A stretch of 64,000 bases of DNA. Source: Pseudomonas sp. GM74. GTDB taxonomy: Bacteria > Pseudomonadota > Gammaproteobacteria > Pseudomonadales > Pseudomonadaceae. The position numbers and the translations under genes are program-made. The notes under the pieces are model-generated. The model was not told the DNA's origin. It was given only the letters and a program-made list of their open reading frames with translations, and searched no databases. The stretch spans positions 62,001 to 126,000 of the forward strand of contig NZ_AKJG01000003.1 in NCBI RefSeq assembly GCF_000282455.1, written 5' to 3'. Positions 8,627 to 15,651 of this stretch are shown in pieces (positions within the stretch are counted from its first letter, which is position 1; each line of letters starts with the position of its first letter).

Positions 8627-9681
8627 TGTGCAACTCCATGAATGATCAGGCGGGAATCGTCTTTGGGGTCGACCGTGGTGACCGAACCGGCTTTTCCGAG
8701 AATTTTCGGCATCCGCTCGCGATAGATGCGCAGCAGCATTTGCGGGTCAGTGCCCTGTTGTTGCGCCTTGGCCAGGCTCAACACCGTGGCCGTGTCGGTG
8801 GATGCTTTGGCCAGTCGTTCACTGGCCTGGGCATGGGCAACTTGCAGTGTTCTGTCGGCTTGCTCGTTGGCGGTCTGCGTCAGCTTTTCGGCTTCGGTAC
8901 GCGCATTGGCCACGGCTTTGTCGGCCTGCTGACTGGCTGTCAGAACCGCATTGAAGGCATTCACTGCTGGGCTTGGCAGACTCGATTGCACATCGACCCG
9001 CGCCACCTCGATCCCCAATCCCTGCCCCGTCGCCGTGAGTTCGGCAAGACGCTGGTTGATGCCCTGCACCAGATCGCCTCGCAAGCGCTCGCGTCGTTCC
9101 GCCGCCTGACTGTCAGCGCCGATCAGCTCTGGCCGGGCGACCAGAATCGTGTCCAGATCCCGTGCAGCGGTGAGCGCCACAGCGCTGCGGGTGACTAACC
9201 GATCCAGTGCGGGCAACACGTGTTCGCCTTGAAGCACGAACGCATAAGGTTCGGTGACTTTATAGAAAACCCGGACATCCAGTTGCACCACTCCGGCATC
9301 ACCGGTCAGCAGATAACCTGAGCCTGCCAATGCATCACTGATTGGCGTAGCAAAGCTGGCCACGCGATCTGCCTGGATCGCGGCACCACTGCGCAACAGA
9401 CTATCCACTCGACGCTCGATCACCCGATCCGCCGCCGGCAACAAAATCACCTGCTCAAACGGTTGCGGCCAGGCCAACAACAGCCCGGCATTCTGAATGC
9501 GATCCAGCGCACCGAAATGCAAAACCACCGCGCGATTTTGTGGATCGATCTGCCGCACATTGGAAAACGCCCACGCCAAAGCCGCCAACACCGTCACCGC
9601 GTACAGGGCGAGAAACGCCAAGCGCCCGGCCTGAATCCAGGGGCTGCTCAACTCATTTGTTCCACGTGGAACCAAATTCAT
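8623..9681 (-). CDS. SPFH/band-7 membrane protein, HflC-like (third gene of the operon)
   Basis: This 352-residue protein has one N-terminal membrane helix (about residues 19-40) and a large periplasmic SPFH domain beginning RQIDPQNRAVVLHFG. A long Ala/Glu/Gln-rich helical stretch follows (about 235-300), typical of oligomerising HflC proteins. HflK/HflC complexes in other bacteria encage membrane proteases and microdomains. Here the gene stands away from hflX-hflKC and next to a metal ATPase, so a role in organising or protecting the transporter is an inference. It overlaps both neighbours by four bases (ATGA). The parS site at 9658-9673 lies in its first codons and encodes the VPRGT of MNLVPRGTNE. 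Confidence 0.85.
   Translation of the reverse strand: MNLVPRGTNELSSPWIQAGRLAFLALYAVTVLAALAWAFSNVRQIDPQNRAVVLHFGALDRIQNAGLLLAWPQPFEQVILLPAADRVIERRVDSLLRSGAAIQADRVASFATPISDALAGSGYLLTGDAGVVQLDVRVFYKVTEPYAFVLQGEHVLPALDRLVTRSAVALTAARDLDTILVARPELIGADSQAAERRERLRGDLVQGINQRLAELTATGQGLGIEVARVDVQSSLPSPAVNAFNAVLTASQQADKAVANARTEAEKLTQTANEQADRTLQVAHAQASERLAKASTDTATVLSLAKAQQQGTDPQMLLRIYRERMPKILGKAGSVTTVDPKDDSRLIIHGVAQ
9658..9673. other. parS: parS centromere site (left, distal)
   Basis: TGTTCCACGTGGAACC differs by one base from the 16-base pseudomonad parS palindrome TGTTCCACGTGGAACA, which ParB binds. It lies in the first codons of an SPFH gene, about 39.6 kb left of dnaA. Confidence 0.85.
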
Positions 9682-10718
9682 GGCTGCGATCCGGACTTGT
9701 TGTCGAGGCTCGGCGGACCGTCAACCAACACCCGGAACGGTGCGGCATCGGTGCGCAGAATCAGCTTGGTCCCGGGCGTTACCACCGTGCCCAAGGTGTC
9801 GAGCGAGCGCAGCAGGTTGTAGAGTTGCGGCGATCCTGCGTAGGCGCGACCGTAAATCTGCGCGGCTTCCACCCGCGATTGCGCTTCGATATCTGCCGCT
9901 TTCACTGTGGCATCGGCCTGCACAATTCGCGCATCGCGCTCGGCAGCGGAACGAATTTGCGCGGCTTCACGCTTGCCGATAGCTGTGCGCTCAGTGGCGA
10001 TGGTTTCACGCTCGGCGCGCATCCGGTCGACCGTCGCGGTGAGTGTCACCGAAGGCAGCGTCAATCGTTCGATGCCGATCTGCAACACACGCACGCCATA
10101 AGTGGTGAGCAGTTGCTGATCGATTTGCTTGCGCAGTTGGGCTTCGAAATCGGCAATGCGCACCTGGCTGGCATCGGTATTGACCAGGTTCGCCAGATCA
10201 AAACTGCTGGCGGTGGTTTCCAGTGCAGAGCCGACAAAAGTGCGAATCTGCCGCGCGGCTTCATCGGGCTGGTTCTGCACCGCGCGCATGAAACGTTGCA
10301 CATTGTCCGGATCGCCCTGCACCTGCCACGCTACGTAGGCCTGAACGATGATGCGCAAACCGTCCCGGGTGCCGACATCTTGCAAACCGCTGGACGTGGT
10401 GCGCAGTCGCAGATCCACCGGGATCGCCGCCTCGAACGGTGCCGGCCAGCGCCAACCCAGCCCCGGGTCCAGCAAGACTCGGGATGGATTTCCGAAGCGC
10501 GTGATTACCGTGGCTTCCCCCGAGCGTACCTGCACCAGGCTTGCGGCGGCCACCGCAAACGCCACCAGCAATGCAGCCCAACCCATGCGGCGCCATGGGA
10601 ATGGACCGGCCTGTTGCGGATCGCCGTGATGATGGTGATGACCGTGGTGGTGATGCCCGCCATGGCCGTGATCGTGGCCGGCGTGGTCATCGTGATCGTG
10701 GGTATGGGACTGGCTCAA
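9678..10718 (-). CDS. SPFH/band-7 membrane protein with His-rich N-terminal tail
   Basis: This 346-residue HflC/HflK-like protein begins with a striking tail: residues 5-31 include 16 histidines mixed with Asp and Gly, an evident metal-binding segment. One membrane helix follows (about 46-63). Then comes an SPFH domain starting EATVITRFGNPSRVLLDPGLG, and a charged coiled region (about 230-290). If it has the usual HflK topology, the His-rich tail faces the cytoplasm, where it could sense, buffer or pass metal to the ATPase. It overlaps both neighbouring genes by four bases. The metal-binding role is inferred from composition and from the P1B ATPase in the same operon. Confidence 0.85.
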   Translation of the reverse strand: MSQSHTHDHDDHAGHDHGHGGHHHHGHHHHHGDPQQAGPFPWRRMGWAALLVAFAVAAASLVQVRSGEATVITRFGNPSRVLLDPGLGWRWPAPFEAAIPVDLRLRTTSSGLQDVGTRDGLRIIVQAYVAWQVQGDPDNVQRFMRAVQNQPDEAARQIRTFVGSALETTASSFDLANLVNTDASQVRIADFEAQLRKQIDQQLLTTYGVRVLQIGIERLTLPSVTLTATVDRMRAERETIATERTAIGKREAAQIRSAAERDARIVQADATVKAADIEAQSRVEAAQIYGRAYAGSPQLYNLLRSLDTLGTVVTPGTKLILRTDAAPFRVLVDGPPSLDNKSGSQP

Positions 10719-12673
10719 TTGGCAGCTCCTGGCTGAGCGGTTTTACGCGATGACGCAGGGTCAACCGGCAGCGTGAACGTACGGAGGTCGATGGTCGGCG
10801 CATTGCTGCTGCCGCCCAGACGATGATCGATCACCAGCAATCTGGCGTTGGCTAAACCCTGGGACAACTGACTGAAATACTGCTCCAGTACGAAAGCTTG
10901 GCCAGCACTGGCATAGGCTTTCTGTTCAGCGTTGAATTTCAGGTCCGCAGCTTGCGCGCCAGCGTTGATTTCACGGGCGCTGGCCGTCGCCTGATCACGG
11001 GAGATGCTGGCCTGCAACTGCGCCTGGTTGGTAGCCTCGGCAGCGGCGCCGCGTTCTCGGGCGATCAAGGCTTGCACACCAATCTGCGCCGCTTGCACGC
11101 CGTGATAGGCATTGGCTGCACCGGCCGGAGGGTGAATGGCCTCGACCACCGTGGCGAGAATTTCCACGCCGCTGTCGAGCTTTTGCAGGTCCGCCTGGAC
11201 GGCGCGGCCGATCTCTTCGGCCAGCCCTACCCTGTCCTCGCCAAGCAAACCGTCGAGGGTGCGCGAGGCGAAGTCGTGAACCAGGATTCGGCTGGCGGTG
11301 CTGCGAATCAACATCGGCACATCGGTGCTGTTATAGGTCGCAGCCAGCGCTGCCTCATCGCTCAGACCGATGCGATAGACGAAGCGCACGTCCATGTTGA
11401 CGATCTGAAAGCTCTGCTTGTCGGCTCGGCTGCTGGCGATCACCTGGGATTTGTCGTTCACATGGCTAGCGTCCCACAGGCGATTGGCAATCGCCGGGGC
11501 CGGGCCTTCGGCGAGGTCGGCCTGAGCGGGGGGCGAGGTTTCTCCAACACTGGTGGCCAACTCGTGAACCACGCCATTCTCGACGCTCAACACCCGGCCC
11601 AATGGCCAAGGCAAACCCATATGCAAACCTGGGCCGAACACCTCCACCGGCTTGCCGAATCGCTCGTAGATGCCACGCCCTTGCAGGGCAATTTCGTGAA
11701 TGCCGGTCAGCGACCAGCCAACGAGCGACACCACCGCCAGCACTGGCAGGAACGCCCGACGCATGTAAGTGAAGGCCCAAATCTGCCGCAGATCGATGCC
11801 GAAGCGGTTATGCAATTCGTGCTGCAACGCCAGCAATGGCTGTGGTGGCCAGCGCAGCATGTCGGCGACAACACTGCGCGCCAACAACTCCGGTTCGAGA
11901 CGTTCACGGCGCGGGCTGAACAATGACAACACCGCGCGCAGCAACAGTTCTGCCGCCACCAGCCCCGGCAGCAGCCCGATCAATACCGCCAGGCGCACAG
12001 GCCATACCGAGGTTTCATCGGCAAACAACAGACAAAAAGCACCGAGCACCAGACTGATGATCGCCACACGGATCAATTGCGCCAACGTAGCGGCTTCAGG
12101 CCATTGCGCAGTGTTTTCCTGCGCCAGATGGCGTTCCATCACCAACAGGCCGAACGCCAACAGCAGGAAACACGTCGCCCCGACAGTAGCCGAAAGGCCT
12201 GGCGCTGCCGGGGGCAACGTGAGGTTCCAGGCCTGTTCCACGCCCAATATCGCCAACAATGCCCAGCTGCCAAGCCACAACGTCGGCGCGCCGATTTGCC
12301 CGAGCAGATGCTGCGATTGTCGGCTGATCCGGTCCAGCAATTGCTCATACCACCCCGATGGCGCGGCAGACTCGTCGACAACAATCACCGGCACTACGGG
12401 ATTCATGGCGCGGACACGCCATTGGGTTACCCACCAGGCCGATTGCAAACCGGCCATCAACACCACAGACGCCGCGCTCAGGTTCAGCAGCAACGCCGAC
12501 CACAGTGTTTGCGAGGCAAACAGCCCGGCAAACAGCGCCAGCAGCACACCCACCACCGCGAACAAGCCTGCACCGATGGCGAACTGGCGCAAACGCCGCC
12601 CTTGAATGAACGCCTGCTGAAAGCGCGGCAGCCCTGCTAACGGTGCTTCATCAACATCGAGATCGACTTGCAT
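10715..12673 (-). CDS. Polytopic HflK-like SPFH protein (first gene of the operon)
   Basis: This unusual 652-residue protein has about seven predicted membrane helices in its first half (about 31-52, 56-78, 131-148, 159-179, 200-218, 224-250, 307-323). An HflK-like SPFH domain follows (from about 328, with GIYERFGKPVEVFGPGLH), then an Ala/Gln-rich coiled region (about 555-610). Classical HflK has one helix and about 400 residues, so the polytopic N-terminus is an extra module of unknown role. It starts 32 bases from a Zur-like palindrome and overlaps the next SPFH gene by four bases. It is probably the scaffold of a membrane complex with the downstream SPFH proteins and the ATPase; this is inference. 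Confidence 0.8.
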   Translation of the reverse strand: MQVDLDVDEAPLAGLPRFQQAFIQGRRLRQFAIGAGLFAVVGVLLALFAGLFASQTLWSALLLNLSAASVVLMAGLQSAWWVTQWRVRAMNPVVPVIVVDESAAPSGWYEQLLDRISRQSQHLLGQIGAPTLWLGSWALLAILGVEQAWNLTLPPAAPGLSATVGATCFLLLAFGLLVMERHLAQENTAQWPEAATLAQLIRVAIISLVLGAFCLLFADETSVWPVRLAVLIGLLPGLVAAELLLRAVLSLFSPRRERLEPELLARSVVADMLRWPPQPLLALQHELHNRFGIDLRQIWAFTYMRRAFLPVLAVVSLVGWSLTGIHEIALQGRGIYERFGKPVEVFGPGLHMGLPWPLGRVLSVENGVVHELATSVGETSPPAQADLAEGPAPAIANRLWDASHVNDKSQVIASSRADKQSFQIVNMDVRFVYRIGLSDEAALAATYNSTDVPMLIRSTASRILVHDFASRTLDGLLGEDRVGLAEEIGRAVQADLQKLDSGVEILATVVEAIHPPAGAANAYHGVQAAQIGVQALIARERGAAAEATNQAQLQASISRDQATASAREINAGAQAADLKFNAEQKAYASAGQAFVLEQYFSQLSQGLANARLLVIDHRLGGSSNAPTIDLRTFTLPVDPASSRKTAQPGAAN

Positions 12674-12704
12674 ACCACCCCGGAGTGTCTTCGCTTACAG
12701 GACA

Positions 12705-12725
12705 TTTCGTTACGATATAACGAAA
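12705..12725. promoter_or_regulatory. Zur-like palindrome upstream of the SPFH/ATPase operon
   Basis: The arms TTTCGTTA (12705-12712) and TAACGAAA (12718-12725) are perfectly inverted around CGATA. Read as GTTAC-GAT-ATAAC (12709-12721) the core matches 9 of 10 arm positions of the Zur consensus GTTAT-nnn-ATAAC. It is 32 bases before the start of the 652-residue SPFH gene on the minus strand. A second CGAAAA/TTTTCG repeat overlaps its right edge. Zur as the binding protein is an inference. Confidence 0.5.
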
Positions 12726-12817
12726 ATGGTGAAATTTTCGTATTCAAGCTCGCTATCTAAAGATGCCCAACCTGTCGCTTAGCTGAAGCCTTGACCGAAA
12801 TACGGCAGAACGCACAT

Positions 12818-12831
12818 ATTACGATCGTAAT
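12818..12831. promoter_or_regulatory. Perfect 14-base palindrome before lpd3
   Basis: ATTACGATCGTAAT is a perfect palindrome 57-70 bases upstream of the lpd3 ATG, in the divergent intergenic region. It has the look of an operator for a dimeric regulator. The regulator is unknown. Confidence 0.4.
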
Positions 12832-12887
12832 TTTATCCAGGAACTACTTTTACCCATCCCTCCCCCTTTCGATCCAGGAGTACATCC

Positions 12888-14288
12888 ATGAGCACTTATG
12901 ACGTCGTGATACTTGGCGGTGGCCCCGGTGGTTACAACGCGGCGATCCGCGCCGGACAACTGGGTCTGAAAGCCGCCTGCGTGGAAGGACGCGCCACACT
13001 CGGCGGCACCTGCCTGAACGTCGGCTGTATGCCATCCAAGGCGTTGCTGCATGCCTCAGAACTGTACGACGCGGCCATGGGTGCGGAATTCGCCAACCTG
13101 GGGATCGACGTCAAACCCAGCCTCAACCTCGCCCAGATGATGAAACAAAAGAATGAAAGCGTTACCGGGCTGACCAAGGGCATCGAGTTTCTGTTCCGCA
13201 AGAACAAGGTCGACTGGATCAGAGGCTGGGGCCACATCGACGGGCCGGGAAAAGTCACGGTGACCGATAACGCCGGTGGCAAGACCGTACTGAGCGCCAA
13301 GGACATCATCATCGCCACCGGTTCCGAGCCCACGCCCCTGCCCGGCGTGGACATCGATAACAAACGCATCCTCGATTCCACAGGCGCCCTGGCACTGACC
13401 GAAGTGCCCAAGCATCTGGTGGTGATCGGCGCTGGCGTGATCGGACTGGAGCTGGGTTCGGTCTGGCGACGCCTGGGGGCACAAGTGACGGTGGTCGAAT
13501 TCCTCGACCGGATCTGCCCCGGCGTAGACATCGAGGCCGGCAAAACCCTGCAGCGTTCCCTCAGCAAACAAGGCTTGAGTTTCAAGTTGAGTTCGAAAGT
13601 GACCAGCGCCACCACCTCCGCCAACGGCGTGCAGCTCAGCATCGAGCCTGCCGCTGGCGGTGCAGCCGAGTTGCTGGAAGCGGATTACGTATTGGTGGCC
13701 ATCGGGCGCCGACCTTATACACAGGGCCTGGGCCTGGAGAACGTCGGCCTCGCCACGGACAAGCGCGGCATGCTCGCCAACAAAGGGCATCGCACCGAAG
13801 CCGCCGGGGTCTGGGTGATTGGTGACGTGACCTCGGGTCCCATGCTCGCCCACAAGGCCGAGGACGAAGCCATGGCCTGCGTCGAGCAGATCGTCGGCAA
13901 GGCGGGCGAGGTCAATTACAACCTGATCCCCAGTGTGGTCTACACCAAACCGGAACTGGCGAGCGTCGGCAAGACCGAAGAGCAACTCAAGGCGCAGGGC
14001 CGGGCGTACAAGGTCGGCAAGTTTCCCTTCACCGCCAACAGCCGGGCGAAGATCAACCACGAAACCGAAGGCTTCGCCAAAGTGCTGGCCGATGAGCACA
14101 CGGACGAGGTCCTGGGCGTGCATCTGGTCGGCCCGAGCGTCAGTGAAATGATTGGCGAATATTGCGTGGCCATGGAGTTCAGCGCCTCGGCCGAAGACAT
14201 CGCCCTGACCTGCCACCCACACCCGACCCGCTCCGAGGCCTTGCGTCAGGCGGCGATGAATGTGGAGGGGATGGCGACGCAGATGTAA
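12888..14288 (+). CDS. lpd3: Dihydrolipoyl dehydrogenase (Lpd3-type)
   Basis: This 466-residue FAD enzyme reoxidises dihydrolipoamide with NAD+ for 2-oxoacid dehydrogenase complexes. It has the FAD-binding GGGPGG near residue 10, the redox disulfide Cys42/Cys47 in GGTCLNVGCMPSK, the NAD-binding GAGVIGLELG and the catalytic His445-Glu450 in HPHPTRSE. It stands alone, without E1 or E2 genes, like the third lipoamide dehydrogenase of pseudomonads. Its precise complex is therefore unknown. A REP pair follows before the convergent Lrp-type regulator gene. Confidence 0.92.
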   Translation: MSTYDVVILGGGPGGYNAAIRAGQLGLKAACVEGRATLGGTCLNVGCMPSKALLHASELYDAAMGAEFANLGIDVKPSLNLAQMMKQKNESVTGLTKGIEFLFRKNKVDWIRGWGHIDGPGKVTVTDNAGGKTVLSAKDIIIATGSEPTPLPGVDIDNKRILDSTGALALTEVPKHLVVIGAGVIGLELGSVWRRLGAQVTVVEFLDRICPGVDIEAGKTLQRSLSKQGLSFKLSSKVTSATTSANGVQLSIEPAAGGAAELLEADYVLVAIGRRPYTQGLGLENVGLATDKRGMLANKGHRTEAAGVWVIGDVTSGPMLAHKAEDEAMACVEQIVGKAGEVNYNLIPSVVYTKPELASVGKTEEQLKAQGRAYKVGKFPFTANSRAKINHETEGFAKVLADEHTDEVLGVHLVGPSVSEMIGEYCVAMEFSASAEDIALTCHPHPTRSEALRQAAMNVEGMATQM

Positions 14289-14321
14289 GACCCGGAGGGC
14301 TTGGGTGGCAGGTCTATCGCC

Positions 14322-14385
14322 TTCGCGAGCAAGCCCGCTCCCACATGGATTGCGCTGTACCTGTGGGAGCGGGCTTGCTCGCGAA
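14322..14385. repeat. REP pair (REPIN), perfect 24-base arms
   Basis: The arm at 14322-14345 and the arm at 14362-14385 are perfect reverse complements over 24 bases, separated by 16 bases, with the GTGGGAGCGGGCTTGCTCGC core. This is the same family as the element near 3.2 kb. It lies between convergent genes and may also act as a transcription stop. Confidence 0.92.
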
Positions 14386-14399
14386 TCAGGCGACTCGGT

Positions 14400-14873
14400 T
14401 CAGAGCGGCAAATGCTCCAGCGGTAACGACCCCGGCGCCTTCACTGTATGAATCGCAAAGTTGCTACGGATGTCGCTCACACCCGGCAGTTTAAGCAAAC
14501 GCCCGGTGAGAAAGCGGTCATAGGCACGCAAGTCCGGTACCACCACCTGCAACAGAAAATCCGACTCCCCTGACACCAGAAACGCCGAAATTACCTCGGG
14601 CAATGCCGTTACCGCCAGGCGAAAGGCTTCGGCTTGTTCATCGTTATGGCGCTCGACCTTGACCCCGACAAACACCGTCAGCCCCAACCCCACTTCGTCG
14701 CGGTCCAGATTGGCCTGGTAACCGCGAATCACCCCCGCCTCTTCCAGCATCCGCACCCGGCGCAAGCAAGGCGATGCCGACAGGCCGATCTCGTCTGCCA
14801 GTTGCACATTGCTCAGGCGGCCATCCCGTTGCAGTGCGGCGAGAATCTTGCGGTCGTAAGCGTCGAGTTTCAT
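14400..14873 (-). CDS. Lrp/AsnC family transcriptional regulator
   Basis: This 157-residue regulator has an N-terminal helix-turn-helix (about 18-40, LSNVQLADEIGLSASPCLRRV) followed by an RAM ligand-binding domain (about 65-145). Such proteins usually bind an amino acid and control transport or catabolism. It is divergent from a LysE-type exporter gene, the classical LysG/LysE-like arrangement. Activation of that exporter by an amino acid is therefore a reasonable inference. Confidence 0.88.
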   Translation of the reverse strand: MKLDAYDRKILAALQRDGRLSNVQLADEIGLSASPCLRRVRMLEEAGVIRGYQANLDRDEVGLGLTVFVGVKVERHNDEQAEAFRLAVTALPEVISAFLVSGESDFLLQVVVPDLRAYDRFLTGRLLKLPGVSDIRSNFAIHTVKAPGSLPLEHLPL

Positions 14874-15018
14874 GGTTTGGCAGATCCTGATGGTTCAAGC
14901 TTGAATAAGTGGCAGATTATGCCAATACATGACCCGAGAGAAGCTGACAACGCAAGCACCTGCCCCGCCCTTCAGCCCTAGACTGGCACGACCAAATCGA
15001 CAACGAACGGGGTGCGAC

Positions 15019-15648
15019 ATGCAAGCTCTCTGGCTGTTTTTCATGGCACTGGCAGTGGTCTACCTGTTGCCGGGGCCCGACATGATCCTGCTGTTGCAGA
15101 CCGGCGCCCGCCAGGGCAAAGGCGCCGCGCTGGCCACGGCCGTGGGCCTGGGCATCGCCCGTGGTTGCCATGTGGCATTGGCAGCGCTGGGGCTGGCGGC
15201 ACTGTTCAAGGCCGCGCCCTGGACCTTCGACATGGTGCGCCTGGCCGGCGCCGCGTATCTGCTGTGGATCGGCATTCAGTGCCTGCGAACCACGATGCTG
15301 CCGAGCCTCACCAGCGCCGACGCAACCGGCGAAAAACCACGCTGGGGCGCAGCCATCCGACGCGGGCTGCTGACCAACCTGCTCAACCCCAAGGCACTGT
15401 TGTTCTGCTCGGTGCTGCTGCCGCAATTCATCGACCCACAGGCCGGGCCGGTGCTCGGGCAATTTGCGACATTGGGCGTGGTGCTGGTCGGCGTCGGTTT
15501 GCTGTTCGACAGCGCTTACGCCCTGGTCGGCGCGGCACTGGGCCGTTGGCTGCAACGCAGCCCCTCTGCCCAGCGCCTGCAACAATGGTTGTTCGGCAGC
15601 CTGTTGATCGGTTTCGCCGTGCGGCTGACCTTTGTGCAACAGGCTTGA
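15019..15648 (+). CDS. LysE/RhtB family amino-acid exporter
   Basis: This 209-residue inner-membrane protein of the LysE/RhtB family exports amino acids or related metabolites. It has the N-terminal YLLPGPDMILLLQTG block and the conserved NLLNPKALLF in the middle, and about six helices. The open frame runs from 14929, but the ATG at 15019 matches the family start (MQALWLFFMALAVVYLLPGP) and has a G-rich stretch upstream. It is divergent from the Lrp-type regulator gene. Its stop is three bases from the stop of the convergent 705-residue exported protein gene. Confidence 0.9.
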   Translation: MQALWLFFMALAVVYLLPGPDMILLLQTGARQGKGAALATAVGLGIARGCHVALAALGLAALFKAAPWTFDMVRLAGAAYLLWIGIQCLRTTMLPSLTSADATGEKPRWGAAIRRGLLTNLLNPKALLFCSVLLPQFIDPQAGPVLGQFATLGVVLVGVGLLFDSAYALVGAALGRWLQRSPSAQRLQQWLFGSLLIGFAVRLTFVQQA

Positions 15649-15651
15649 ACC

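Noticed and set aside
7202..8641. Long plus-strand open frame of 479 codons
   Set aside because: It is antisense to the P1B ATPase gene, has Gln/Arg/His-rich composition typical of a shadow frame and matches no family.
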